NCBI RefSeq assembly: GCF_001439735.1
Contig: NZ_JYLN01000014.1
Coordinates: 23,211-87,210, forward strand
Origin: Pseudomonas paralactis
GTDB taxonomy: Bacteria > Pseudomonadota > Gammaproteobacteria > Pseudomonadales > Pseudomonadaceae
Direction of reading: 5' to 3'
DNA: 64,000 nt
This document shows positions 50,434 through 59,168 of this stretch, one piece after another. Every line of letters starts with the position of its first letter. Positions within the stretch are counted from its first letter, which is position 1. Below the pieces are notes generated by a model, which saw nothing but the letters and a program-made list of their open reading frames with translations, did not search any database and had not been told where the DNA came from. The translations under genes and the position numbers were made by a program.

Positions 50434-51096
50434 ATGTTCACCGGCATTATCGAATCCATCGGCAGCATCCGTGCAATGACCCCCAAAGGCGGCGACGTGC
50501 GCCTGCTGGTTGAAACCGGCAAGCTGGATCTCGGCGACGTCAAGCTGGGCGACAGTATCGCCGTCAGCGGCGTGTGCCTGACCGTTATTGAGCTGCCGGG
50601 CAACGGCTTTGCTGCCGATGTCAGCCGGGAAACCCTGGACTGCACCGCGATGAACGATCTTGCGGCCGGCAGCCCGGTCAACCTGGAAAAAGCCCTGACG
50701 CCCACCACGCGCCTGGGCGGTCACCTGGTCAGCGGCCATGTCGACGGCGTCGGCGAAGTGGTGGCCCGCAGCGAAAACGCCCGCGCCGTGGAATTCCGCA
50801 TCCGTGCGCCCAAAGAGCTGGCCAAATACATCGCCCACAAAGGTTCGATCACCGTCGATGGCACCAGCCTGACCGTGAACGCCGTCAATGGCGCCGAATT
50901 TGAACTCACCATCATTCCTCACACCCTCAGCGAAACCATCATGGCCTCCTACCAGCCGGGCCGCCGGGTGAACCTGGAAGTGGACTTGCTTGCCCGTTAC
51001 CTGGAGCGCCTGTTGCTGGGCGAAAAGGCCGCAGAGCCTGCATCAGGCAACATCACCGAAAGTTTTCTGGCCGCTAACGGCTACCTGAAATCCTGA
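50434..51096 (+). CDS. ribE: Riboflavin synthase (alpha subunit)
   Basis: 220 aa with two tandem lumazine-binding barrels; each starts with the MFTGIIE / GGHLVSGHVDGVGEV type motif. It dismutates two dimethyl-ribityl-lumazine molecules to riboflavin. AGGAGA lies before the ATG. No FMN riboswitch fits into the 48-bp gap upstream. Confidence 0.95.
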   Translation: MFTGIIESIGSIRAMTPKGGDVRLLVETGKLDLGDVKLGDSIAVSGVCLTVIELPGNGFAADVSRETLDCTAMNDLAAGSPVNLEKALTPTTRLGGHLVSGHVDGVGEVVARSENARAVEFRIRAPKELAKYIAHKGSITVDGTSLTVNAVNGAEFELTIIPHTLSETIMASYQPGRRVNLEVDLLARYLERLLLGEKAAEPASGNITESFLAANGYLKS

Positions 51097-51111
51097 CCAA
51101 GGGGGTGCCGC

Positions 51112-52203
51112 GTGGCGCTCAATAGCATCGAAGAACTGGTTGAAGATATCCGCCAAGGCAAGATGGTCATCCTTATGGATGACGAAGATCGCGAGAACGA
51201 AGGCGACATCATCATGGCCGCCGAGGCGTGCAAGCCTGAGCACATCAACTTCATGGCCAAGCACGCCCGTGGTTTGATCTGCATGCCCATGAGTCGCGAA
51301 CGCTGCGAGTTGCTCAAGTTGCCGTTGATGGCGCCGCGCAATGGTTCGGGTTTCGGTACCAAGTTCACCGTATCCATTGAGGCCACCACGGGCGTCACCA
51401 CCGGCATCTCCGCCGCTGACCGTGCCCGCACCGTGCAAGCCGCTGCCGCGAAAGACGCCAAGGCCGAAGACATCGTCAGCCCTGGCCACATCTTCCCGCT
51501 GATGGCCCAACCCGGTGGCACCCTGGCTCGCGCCGGCCACACCGAAGCCGCTTGCGACCTGGCACGCATGGCCGGTTTCGAGCCAAGCGGGGTGATCTGC
51601 GAAGTGATGAACGACGACGGCACCATGGCCCGTCGCACTGAACTGGAAGCCTTCGCCGCCGAGCACAACCTCAAGATCGGCACCATTGCCGACCTGATTC
51701 ACTACCGCATGATCCACGAACGTACCGTTCAGCGGATTGCCGAGCAGCCGCTGGACAGCGAACTGGGCCAATTCAATTTGGTGACCTACCGTGATTCAGT
51801 GGAAGGCGATGTGCACATGGCCCTGACCCTGGGCAACATTTGCGCAGAAGAACCGACCCTGGTACGCGTGCACAACATGGACCCATTGCGTGACCTGTTG
51901 ATGGTCAAGCAGCCCGGTCGCTGGAGCCTGCGCGCCGCCATGGCCGCGGTTTCCGAGGCCGGCAGCGGTGTGGTGCTGTTGCTCGGTCACCCGCTGGATG
52001 GCGACGTATTGCTGGCGCACATTCGTGAAACCGCCGACGCCGTGCCGGTGAAAAAACCGACCACCTACAGCATTGTCGGTGCCGGTTCACAGATCCTGCG
52101 TGACCTGGGCGTACGCAAAATGCGCCTGATGAGCGCACCGATGAAATTTAATGCGATATCCGGATTCGACCTGGAAGTTGTAGAATACGTGCCCTCCGAA
52201 TAA
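51112..52203 (+). CDS. ribBA: 3,4-dihydroxy-2-butanone-4-phosphate synthase with degenerate RibA-like domain
   Basis: 363 aa, GTG start at 51112. The N-terminal DHBP synthase domain (1-205) is intact: MDDEDRENEGD, GTKFTVSIEA and HTEAACDLARMAGFEPSG. The C-terminal GTP cyclohydrolase II-like half (about 210-363) lacks the three zinc cysteines of RibA (ECLTGD ... RCDCG) and so is probably inactive. A separate intact ribA at 55245 supplies that activity. This layout is common in Pseudomonas. Confidence 0.93.
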   Translation: MALNSIEELVEDIRQGKMVILMDDEDRENEGDIIMAAEACKPEHINFMAKHARGLICMPMSRERCELLKLPLMAPRNGSGFGTKFTVSIEATTGVTTGISAADRARTVQAAAAKDAKAEDIVSPGHIFPLMAQPGGTLARAGHTEAACDLARMAGFEPSGVICEVMNDDGTMARRTELEAFAAEHNLKIGTIADLIHYRMIHERTVQRIAEQPLDSELGQFNLVTYRDSVEGDVHMALTLGNICAEEPTLVRVHNMDPLRDLLMVKQPGRWSLRAAMAAVSEAGSGVVLLLGHPLDGDVLLAHIRETADAVPVKKPTTYSIVGAGSQILRDLGVRKMRLMSAPMKFNAISGFDLEVVEYVPSE

Positions 52204-52291
52204 AGGCCGGCGATTTTTGCCCCTTGTTCGCGGTTAAATCATCACTGAGGGACGCACTTTTCGCGTCCCGGCTCTTTAAGAGATTTGTCGA

Positions 52292-52768
52292 ATGACCCTG
52301 AAGACCATCGAAGGTACCTTCATCGCCCCCAAAGGCCGCTATGCCCTGGTGGTTGGCCGCTTCAACAGCTTCGTGGTTGAAAGCCTGGTAAGCGGTGCGG
52401 TTGACGCCCTGGTTCGCCACGGTGTGAGCGAGAGCGATATCACCCTTATCCGTGCGCCTGGCGCCTTCGAAATTCCACTGGTTGCGCAAAAAGTTGCTCA
52501 GCAGGGTGAATACGCGGCGATCATCGCCCTGGGCGCGGTCATTCGTGGCGGCACCCCGCACTTCGAATACGTGGCCGGCGAATGCACCAAGGGCCTGGCC
52601 CAGGTGTCCATGGAATTCGGCGTGCCAGTCGCTTTCGGCGTACTGACCGTGGATTCTATCGAGCAAGCCATCGAGCGTTCCGGCACCAAAGCCGGTAACA
52701 AAGGCGCTGAAGCTGCCTTGTCCGCCCTGGAAATGGTCAGCCTGCTGTCGCAGTTGGAGGCCAAGTGA
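52292..52768 (+). CDS. ribH: 6,7-dimethyl-8-ribityllumazine synthase
   Basis: 158 aa. The pattern VVGRFNSFVVESLVSGA, RAPGAFEIPLVAQ and ALGAVIRGGTPHFEYVA identifies lumazine synthase, including the catalytic His. It condenses the products of RibD and RibB. A short hairpin, GGGACGC/GCGTCCC at 52248-52269, lies in its leader. It overlaps nusB by 4 bases. Confidence 0.96.
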   Translation: MTLKTIEGTFIAPKGRYALVVGRFNSFVVESLVSGAVDALVRHGVSESDITLIRAPGAFEIPLVAQKVAQQGEYAAIIALGAVIRGGTPHFEYVAGECTKGLAQVSMEFGVPVAFGVLTVDSIEQAIERSGTKAGNKGAEAALSALEMVSLLSQLEAK

Positions 52769-53265
52769 TTTCCGACGAAAGCGATCAGTTCAACCCTCAG
52801 GACCCGCGTCCTGCCGATGCCGGCAAACCGTCCAAGAGCGAGAAGCGCCGCAAGGCGCGTCAACTCGCGACCCAGGCGCTGTACCAGCGTCACCTGGCGG
52901 GCGCTTCGCTGAACGAAATCGAGGCACAGTTTCGCGTCGATAACGATTTCACCTTCGCCGACCAAAGCTACTTCCACGACATTCTGCACGGCGTGCATGC
53001 CAACCTGACCGAGATCGACACAGCCCTGGCGCCATGCCTGGACCTGACCATCGAAGAACTCGACCCGGTTGAACTGTGCGTGATGCGTCTGTCCACCTGG
53101 GAGCTGCTCAAGCGCGTTGACGTGCCGTACCGCGTCGTGATCAACGAAGGCATCGAACTGGCGAAAGTCTACGGTTCGACCGACGGTCACAAGTTCGTCA
53201 ACGGCGTGCTCGACAAGCTGGCCCCGCGCCTGCGTGAAGCCGAAGTGAAGGAACACAAGCGCTAA
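52765..53265 (+). CDS. nusB: Transcription antitermination factor NusB
   Basis: 166 aa from a GTG that overlaps the ribH stop (GTGA). NusB core (RRKARQLATQALYQRHLAG ... LSTWELLKRVDVPYRVVINEGIELAKVYGSTDGHKFVNGVLDKLA) is complete. It binds NusE and boxA RNA in rRNA antitermination. Linkage with ribH and thiL is standard. Confidence 0.95.
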   Translation: MISDESDQFNPQDPRPADAGKPSKSEKRRKARQLATQALYQRHLAGASLNEIEAQFRVDNDFTFADQSYFHDILHGVHANLTEIDTALAPCLDLTIEELDPVELCVMRLSTWELLKRVDVPYRVVINEGIELAKVYGSTDGHKFVNGVLDKLAPRLREAEVKEHKR

Positions 53266-53283
53266 TCTGCGCTTGAGTCCCGC

Positions 53284-54249
53284 ATGGGCGAGTTCGAGCT
53301 GATCCGCAAGTACTTCGCCGCCGCGCCCTGTGCGCAAGGCGGCGAAGGTATTGCCCTGGGGATCGGCGACGACTGCGCCTTGCTGGCGCTGCCCGCCGGG
53401 GAGCAACTGGCGGTCTCTACCGATACGCTGGTGGCCGGCGTGCATTTTGCCGACCCCTGTGACCCGTTCCTGCTCGGCCAGCGCTCGCTGGCCGTGGCGG
53501 TGAGCGACCTGGCCGCCATGGGCGCCACCCCCCTCGCGTTTACCCTTGCCCTGACCACGCCGACCGTCGATGCCGATTGGCTGCAACGCTATGCCCAAGG
53601 CTTGAACGCCATGGCGCAAAGCTGCGGTGTGGGCTTGGTGGGCGGCGATACTACCCGTGGGCCGCTGAGCCTGACCCTGACGGTATTTGGCCGCGTGCCG
53701 GCGGGGCAGGCGTTGACGCGCAGTGGTGCACAGCCGGGTGACCTGCTGTGTGTGGGCGGCGAGCTGGGCAATGCTGCTGGCGCTTTACCGCTGGTATTGG
53801 GCCAACGCACGGCGGACGCGGCAATCGCCGAGCCGCTGCTCGCCCATTACTGGGCGCCGCAACCGCAATTGGCCCTCGGGCTGGCGCTGCGGGGCAAGGC
53901 GACTGCGGCCATGGATATTTCCGACGGGCTGCTGGCCGATTGTGGGCATATCGCCAAGGCCTCTGCGGTGCGCCTGGTGGTTGAGCGCCAGCGGTTGCCG
54001 TTGTCCAAGGCCTTGCTGGCGTTTGTCGGTGAGGACCAGGCTCAAGTGGCGGCGTTGAGCGGGGGCGACGACTATGTGCTGGCGTTCACCTTGCCGCCGT
54101 CCGAGTTGGCGCCGTTGCAGGCCGATGGCTGGCCGGTGCATGTGGTCGGCCGGGTCGAAGCGGGGCAGGGCGTGACACTGCTCGACGTCGACGGCCAGGA
54201 CATCACCCCGGCTGTGCGCGGCTACCAGCATTTTCGCCAGACGCCCTGA
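53284..54249 (+). CDS. thiL: Thiamine-monophosphate kinase
   Basis: 321 aa. ATP/Mg motifs: GIGDDCALLALP, STDTLVAGVHF, SLAVAVSDLAAMGATP, and GGDDYVLAF near the C-terminus. It makes thiamine diphosphate, the cofactor of Dxs encoded further on. It starts 18 bases after nusB. pgpA, often found next, is not here. Confidence 0.95.
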   Translation: MGEFELIRKYFAAAPCAQGGEGIALGIGDDCALLALPAGEQLAVSTDTLVAGVHFADPCDPFLLGQRSLAVAVSDLAAMGATPLAFTLALTTPTVDADWLQRYAQGLNAMAQSCGVGLVGGDTTRGPLSLTLTVFGRVPAGQALTRSGAQPGDLLCVGGELGNAAGALPLVLGQRTADAAIAEPLLAHYWAPQPQLALGLALRGKATAAMDISDGLLADCGHIAKASAVRLVVERQRLPLSKALLAFVGEDQAQVAALSGGDDYVLAFTLPPSELAPLQADGWPVHVVGRVEAGQGVTLLDVDGQDITPAVRGYQHFRQTP

Positions 54250-54303
54250 GTCGGCGGTCTGCGCTACCCTTTAGACGATTATCCCGAGTAAGAGGCCGTG
54301 ACT

Positions 54304-55026
54304 ATGGCTGTATGCCGCTGGCTGCTGATCGTGCTGTGTACCTTCATTTCCTTGGTTCAGGCGGACACTCCCGTGCCCGGCAAAATCGTGCTGGCCAGTG
54401 AAGAGTGGAACGACTACACCAACAAGGATGGCAGCGGCCTGGCCTGGGACCTGTTGCGCCACATCTTCGAGCCAGCAGGCGTTACCTTGCAAACTCGCAG
54501 CGTGCCCTACACCCGCTCGGTCGGCCTGGCCCAGCGTGGTGAGGTGGATGGTTGTGTCGGCACCTATCGCGATGAGGCCAGCGCAGTGCTGTACCCGCGC
54601 TGGAACTTCGACGCCGATCATATCTACGCTCTCGGGCTGGCAACTTCACCCACGCCGACATTGGCGACCCTGGGCAACTACCGCCTGGCCTGGGTGCGCG
54701 GCTATAAATACGAGGGGTACCTGCCCAACGTGCAGCGCTACAACCAGATCGAGCGGCGCAGCGGCATTCTGCCGATGCTGCAACACGGCCGTGCCGAGTT
54801 CTATATCGATGCCCTTACCGAAGCCAAATACGTGCTCAGTCAGTCCCCAGACCCGACGCAATTCAAGCTCACTCATATCGCTGAATTGCCGCTCTACGTA
54901 GCCTTTGCCGACACCGAGCGTGGCAGGACATTGATGGCCGTGTATGACCAGCGTCTGGCCAGCCTGATCAAGACCGGTGAGTTGAAGGCAATTTTCGACC
55001 GCTGGAAACAGCCCTACCCCTTGTAG
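54304..55026 (+). CDS. Periplasmic amino-acid-type substrate-binding protein
   Basis: 240 aa from the ATG at 54304 (GAGG at 8 bases; the GTG at 54298 is too near). Signal peptide MAVCRWLLIVLCTFISLVQA. SBP_bac_3-like fold: VLASEEWNDYTNKDGSGLAWDLL, RSVPYTRSVGLAQRGEVDGCVG. There are no transporter genes beside it, so it is an orphan binding protein or a stress/chemotaxis sensor. Its TAG stop is part of the REP that follows. Confidence 0.85.
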   Translation: MAVCRWLLIVLCTFISLVQADTPVPGKIVLASEEWNDYTNKDGSGLAWDLLRHIFEPAGVTLQTRSVPYTRSVGLAQRGEVDGCVGTYRDEASAVLYPRWNFDADHIYALGLATSPTPTLATLGNYRLAWVRGYKYEGYLPNVQRYNQIERRSGILPMLQHGRAEFYIDALTEAKYVLSQSPDPTQFKLTHIAELPLYVAFADTERGRTLMAVYDQRLASLIKTGELKAIFDRWKQPYPL

Positions 55027-55120
55027 GAGCGAGCTTGCTCGCGAAAAACCCCTGGACGCCGCGTTGATTCAGAATACCCGCGTTACCGTTGACGACTTTC
55101 GCGAGCAAGCTCGCTCCTAC
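55023..55120. repeat. REP doublet overlapping a stop codon
   Basis: Inverted GTAGGAGCGAGCTTGCTCGC arms with a central spacer. The left arm starts inside the last codons of the preceding gene and supplies its TAG stop (55024-55026). Confidence 0.9.
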
Positions 55121-55244
55121 ATAGAATCAATCCAAAGGCCAATCGAACCTATTGATCTTTATCAGCGATAATTCAGCTTAAGCGTCTGTAGGAACCTGCT
55201 GTTACAATGCCCGCCTCTGTGAAATCTGAAATCAGGAGCACACG

Positions 55245-55862
55245 GTGCCCGTCGTTTTCGTCGCCGCTTCCAAGCTGCCTACCCCTTTTGCCACGTTCAC
55301 CATGAACGGCTTTCTCGAAGAAGCCACCGGGCGCGAGCACGTTGTGCTCAGCCTCGGCGACATCACCGATGGCGCGCCGGTGCTGGGGCGTGTGCATTCC
55401 GAGTGCCTGACCGGCGATGCGCTGTTCAGCCAGCGCTGTGACTGCGGCTCGCAACTGGAAGCCGCTTTGCAAGCCATCGCCCGTGAAGGCCGCGGCGTGC
55501 TGCTGTACTTGCGTCAGGAAGGCCGTGGCATTGGCCTGTTGAACAAGATCCGCGCCTACGAGCTGCAAGACGGCGGCGCCGACACCGTGGAAGCCAATGA
55601 GCGCCTGGGCTTTGCCGCCGACCAGCGCGACTACGCCATCTGCCTCCCGATGCTTGAACACCTGGGGGTCAAATCTCTGCGCCTGATGACCAACAACCCG
55701 CGCAAGGTCAAAGCCTTGACCGAAATGGGCATCACCGTGGCCGAGCGTGTGCCGCTGCACACCGGGCACAACCCGCACAACAAACTCTACCTGGCGACCA
55801 AAGCCAGCAAGCTCGATCATATGATGGGCAACGAGCATCAGGGCGAGGTCGACCGCGCGTGA
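55245..55862 (+). CDS. ribA: GTP cyclohydrolase II
   Basis: 205 aa with a GTG start (MPVVFVAASKLPTPF) and AGGAG upstream. The zinc motif SECLTGDALFSQRCDCG supplies three cysteines, with catalytic RQEGRGIGLLNKIRAYELQD and NNPRKV. First step of riboflavin synthesis. It complements the degenerate C-terminal half of RibBA. It overlaps the next gene by 4 bases. Confidence 0.95.
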   Translation: MPVVFVAASKLPTPFATFTMNGFLEEATGREHVVLSLGDITDGAPVLGRVHSECLTGDALFSQRCDCGSQLEAALQAIAREGRGVLLYLRQEGRGIGLLNKIRAYELQDGGADTVEANERLGFAADQRDYAICLPMLEHLGVKSLRLMTNNPRKVKALTEMGITVAERVPLHTGHNPHNKLYLATKASKLDHMMGNEHQGEVDRA

Positions 55863-56278
55863 CCCGCGGCCAGGTGAAGCGGCGACTGTCCTTCAATTGG
55901 TGGCAGTACCTGGCCCTGGCGTTGCTGCCTCTGTTCGTCATCAATCTGCTGTTCGGCCGCGCTGAATCCTTGCTGCCGGTGCTGGCCATGCCGTTCTTTA
56001 TTGCCGGCGTGGCCTCGATGTTTCTGAGCCTGCGTTATTTCCACGGCTATAAACATGCACTGATCGCCACCTCCAAAGCCCTCGATACCGCCGAAGAACC
56101 CGCTGCCTGGATCACCCTCGCGGCCCGTCGCCGTACGGCCTTGCTGGTGGCTGCACTACCGGCCTGGATCGGCGCGCTGGCAGTGTTCGTCGGCCTGGAA
56201 GCGGTGCCGCTGTTTCTCTTGGCCCTGTCGACGCTGGTGCTGTTTTACCTCTATCGCATCCCGCGTCAGTTGGGATGA
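55859..56278 (+). CDS. Small inner-membrane protein
   Basis: 139 aa, GTG start overlapping the ribA stop. There are four hydrophobic segments (about 12-35, 38-58, 90-110, 113-133) separated by a basic/amphipathic loop (YFHGYKHALIATSKALDTAEEPAAWITLAARRR). I do not recognise a family. It sits in a run ribA-this-btuF-like, and its stop overlaps the next start by 4 bases, so it may act with the B12-binding protein. Confidence 0.75.
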   Translation: MTRGQVKRRLSFNWWQYLALALLPLFVINLLFGRAESLLPVLAMPFFIAGVASMFLSLRYFHGYKHALIATSKALDTAEEPAAWITLAARRRTALLVAALPAWIGALAVFVGLEAVPLFLLALSTLVLFYLYRIPRQLG

Positions 56279-57060
56279 AACGCTACTGGCTGGCACTCCT
56301 GCTGGTATTCAGTGCCCAGGCGTTGGCGGTTGAACGCGTCGTTAGCCTGGCGCCGTCGCTGTCTGAAATCGTGCTTGAGCTGGGTGCCGAGGACTTGCTG
56401 GTCGGCGTGCTTGATGGTGGTGACCGCCCGGCGGCGTTGGCGAAGGTACCCTCGGTCGGGCACTACGGCCAGTTGGACATGGAGCGCCTGCTCAGCCTCA
56501 AGCCCGACCTGATCCTGCTCTGGCCTGGCAGCGTCGGCCCGGCCCAGCGCGAGCAGCTCCAGCGGTTGAATATCCCGGTGTACGTCGCCGAACCCCACAG
56601 CCTTGAACAACTGACCGCCCAGGTGCAGGCCATTGCCGAGCAATTGGGCCGCGCTGAAGCGGGGCGCCAGCTCGCTGTGCAATTACGCCAGCGCTTGGCC
56701 GAGTTGCGCCAGCGCTACCAACGGGCCGAGCCGCTACGGGTTTTTTACCAAGTGTGGAACCAGCCGCTGTACACCGTGGGCGGTGGGCAGATCATCAGCG
56801 ATGCCCTCAGCGTGTGCGGGGCGCGTAATGTGTTTGATGACCTTAAGTTGCCGGCGCCGCAGGTGAATATCGAGTCGGTGCTGGCGCGTGATCCCGAGGT
56901 GATCCTGGTGGGCGATCAGGCTCAGAAGGACGCTTGGAAGGCGTGGCCAATGATGGCATCGCGGGTGCGGTTGGTGCCGGACAAGGGCCTGGAGCGGCCG
57001 AGTGGGCAGATGTTGGAGGCGGTGGGGCGGTTGTGTCAGGTTTTATCACCTAACCTGTGA
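56275..57060 (+). CDS. btuF: BtuF-like cobalamin-binding periplasmic protein
   Basis: 261 aa. Signal peptide MKRYWLALLLVFSAQALA, then a class III binding-protein fold (RVVSLAPSLSEIVLELGAEDLLVGV, VGHYGQLDMERLLSLKPDLILLWPG, YQVWNQPLYTVGGGQIISDAL) typical of BtuF/FepB relatives. It faces a BtuB-like receptor gene whose 3' end converges with its own. btuC/btuD are absent here. Confidence 0.83.
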   Translation: MKRYWLALLLVFSAQALAVERVVSLAPSLSEIVLELGAEDLLVGVLDGGDRPAALAKVPSVGHYGQLDMERLLSLKPDLILLWPGSVGPAQREQLQRLNIPVYVAEPHSLEQLTAQVQAIAEQLGRAEAGRQLAVQLRQRLAELRQRYQRAEPLRVFYQVWNQPLYTVGGGQIISDALSVCGARNVFDDLKLPAPQVNIESVLARDPEVILVGDQAQKDAWKAWPMMASRVRLVPDKGLERPSGQMLEAVGRLCQVLSPNL

Positions 57061-57067
57061 AACCGCT

Positions 57068-57132
57068 ATCGCAGGCAAGCCAGCTCCCACAGGGGAATGC
57101 ATTTCAATTGTGGGAGCTGGCTTGCCTGCGAT
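57068..57132. repeat. REP doublet in outward orientation
   Basis: Arms CGCAGGCAAGCCAGCTCCCACA and its complement, with the GTGGGAG ends facing inward and a spacer under 20 bp. This is the reverse arrangement of the otherwise identical doublet at 45371-45457. It lies between the convergent btuF-like and btuB-like genes. Confidence 0.88.
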
Positions 57133-57150
57133 GACATCGGTGCAGGCCCC

Positions 57151-59025
57151 TCAGAACTCAGGTGTCCATGTCAGCCCAACCATCCACACCCGACCTTCTT
57201 CACGATAATTCTGAGCCTCGCCGAGGTAGCTGTACTTCGCCCGCGCATAAGACTTGTCCAGCACGTTATCCACCTTCAGCGACAACGACACCTCCCGATT
57301 CAACGCCCAACTACTGCGCAGCCCCAACAAGGCATAACCGCCCAGACGGTTGCGGTTGGCTTCATCGTCGTAGCTGCTGCTGATCGCCTGCCAGCTGGCG
57401 CCGAGACCGAGCTGATCAAATTGCCGGTCCAGATCCAGGTTCACCGTGCGCCGGGCGCGACGCGCCAGGGTGTGGCCGCTGTCACGGTCACGCGGGTCGA
57501 TAAGCGACAGGCCCAGGTTGCCCTGCCAGCCAAACAGTTCCTGCTTGAGCGCCGCTTCAAAGCCGTTGATCCGCGCCGACGCCACGTTTTGCGGCTTGCC
57601 AGCGTCAAGGATAATCGCGTCGCTCAGGTCGGTGCGATACAGCGAGGCTTCCAGGCGCGTGCTGTCGCTCAGTTGGCTGCGCCATTGCAGCTCGTAGCTC
57701 TTTGACGTCTCGGGCTGCAGGTTGGGGTTGCTGTACTGCGTGTCGGGGTAATAGAGGTCGTTGAAGGTCGGCGCCCGGAAGCCTTCGCTGTAGCTCAAGA
57801 GCAGGTCATTGTCAGGGTTGACCGGCACGGTCAGGGTGCCGCTCCAACTGTTCTGGCCGCCGAACTGCTGGTTCTGGTCGCGGCGCAGGCCCAGCTCGGT
57901 GGAAAACCATTGGCTATGGAAGCGGTGCTGCACGAAGGCCGCCCGGTTCCAGCGGCTGTTTTCGGTAAAGGTGGTGGAACCGTGGAAACGGTCTTCGTAC
58001 CAGTCGCCGCCGACGATCAGGCTGTTTTGCTCATTCAGGCTCAGGTCGTTTTGCCAGTTGACCGAGTCGCGGTAGGTATTGAACGCGCTGAAGTCATCGC
58101 TGAGGGTGTCACGCTTGGTGTCGCGGTTTTCGCTGTGGCCCAGTTCGAGGCGCGACTGCCAGCTGTCATTGAGCTTGGCATCGACATAGCCGCTAGCGCT
58201 GCTGACGGTGTAGTCGGTGTAAGGTTTCTGGCCGAAGCTTTGCCCGGTGGCGCCGTCATAGCGGCCATAACTGTTGTCGTACTCCGACTTGCCACGGTTA
58301 TCCAACAGGTTGAAACCCACCTCCAGCTCATCGCTGAACGAATGGCTGAGGTTCAGGCTGATGGACTGGTTGCGGTAGGCATCATGGTCGCCGTCACTGG
58401 GAAACGACGCGTGGCTCGCGTTGATACCGGCGGTTTCATCCAGGCTCGCGCCCAGGTTGAAGCGCGTGTGTTCATCGCCGCCCGACAGGCCCAAGCTGCG
58501 CTCCCAGGTCTGGTTGCTGCCAAAGCCCAGTTTCAAGCGCGGCTGCAAGCCTTGCTCGGCATTGCGCCGGGTAAACACCTGAATCACCCCGCCAATCGCA
58601 TCGCTGCCGTAAATCACCGAACGTGAGCCGCGCAGTATTTCTACTCGTTCAATCTGGTCCACACTCAAGAACTGCAGGCCGCTGTCACCCGATGTGGCAT
58701 TGGCAATGCGTTGGCCGTCTACCATCACCAGGCTTTGAGCAGTCTTAGTGCCACGAATGAAAATCCCCGGCAAACTGCCACGCCCACCGGTTGGCGCGAC
58801 TTGCACACCGGGTACGCGGCTGAGCAGGTCGGTAACGCTGCTCGGTTGCAGGCGGTCGATATCGGCGCGGGTGAAGACGGTGTTGGCGGCGCTGCTGTCG
58901 TTACGCGCCTGCACTTGGCGGTTGGCGCTGATGACCACGTCGGAGAGCTTCAACGCCTGGTCGCGGGTGTCGGCGAGCAGGTCGGCGGCGGGTAGCAACA
59001 GCAGGGCAAGGCACAGGCGTTTCAT
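57151..59025 (-). CDS. btuB: BtuB-like TonB-dependent outer-membrane receptor
   Basis: 624 aa. Signal peptide (MKRLCLALLLLPAADLLADT), TonB-box-like segment LKLSDVVISANR, plug domain (SVTDLLSRVPGVQVAPTGGRGSLPGIFIRGTKTAQSLVMVDGQR), and a 22-strand barrel ending WTPEF with a terminal Phe. It resembles BtuB in size and in the TLxRRARRTVNLDLDRQF region. With the BtuF-like protein it suggests B12 uptake. Only 143 bp separate it from dxs, too short for a cobalamin riboswitch plus REP. Confidence 0.87.
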   Translation of the reverse strand: MKRLCLALLLLPAADLLADTRDQALKLSDVVISANRQVQARNDSSAANTVFTRADIDRLQPSSVTDLLSRVPGVQVAPTGGRGSLPGIFIRGTKTAQSLVMVDGQRIANATSGDSGLQFLSVDQIERVEILRGSRSVIYGSDAIGGVIQVFTRRNAEQGLQPRLKLGFGSNQTWERSLGLSGGDEHTRFNLGASLDETAGINASHASFPSDGDHDAYRNQSISLNLSHSFSDELEVGFNLLDNRGKSEYDNSYGRYDGATGQSFGQKPYTDYTVSSASGYVDAKLNDSWQSRLELGHSENRDTKRDTLSDDFSAFNTYRDSVNWQNDLSLNEQNSLIVGGDWYEDRFHGSTTFTENSRWNRAAFVQHRFHSQWFSTELGLRRDQNQQFGGQNSWSGTLTVPVNPDNDLLLSYSEGFRAPTFNDLYYPDTQYSNPNLQPETSKSYELQWRSQLSDSTRLEASLYRTDLSDAIILDAGKPQNVASARINGFEAALKQELFGWQGNLGLSLIDPRDRDSGHTLARRARRTVNLDLDRQFDQLGLGASWQAISSSYDDEANRNRLGGYALLGLRSSWALNREVSLSLKVDNVLDKSYARAKYSYLGEAQNYREEGRVWMVGLTWTPEF

Positions 59026-59064
59026 GGGCCGTCCATAGCGATTTTGAAGGTGATATCAGCTAAA

Positions 59065-59153
59065 TGTGGGAGGGGGCTTGCCCCCGATTGCAGTGTGTCA
59101 GTCAGAATATCTGGTACTGATACACCGCTATCGGGGGCAAGCCCCCTCCCACA
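59065..59153. repeat. REP doublet (TGTGGGAGGGGGCTTGCCCCCGAT type)
   Basis: Inverted arms TGTGGGAGGGGGCTTGCCCC and GGGGCAAGCCCCCTCCCACA around a spacer. It fills the gap between the btuB-like start and the dxs stop. Confidence 0.9.
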
Positions 59154-59168
59154 TGTTAGTCGCGTTTT

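Noticed and set aside
52248..52269. Terminator between ribBA and ribH
   Set aside because: A GGGACGC/GCGTCCC hairpin exists but lacks a T-run, and the genes form one conserved operon; at most a leader structure.
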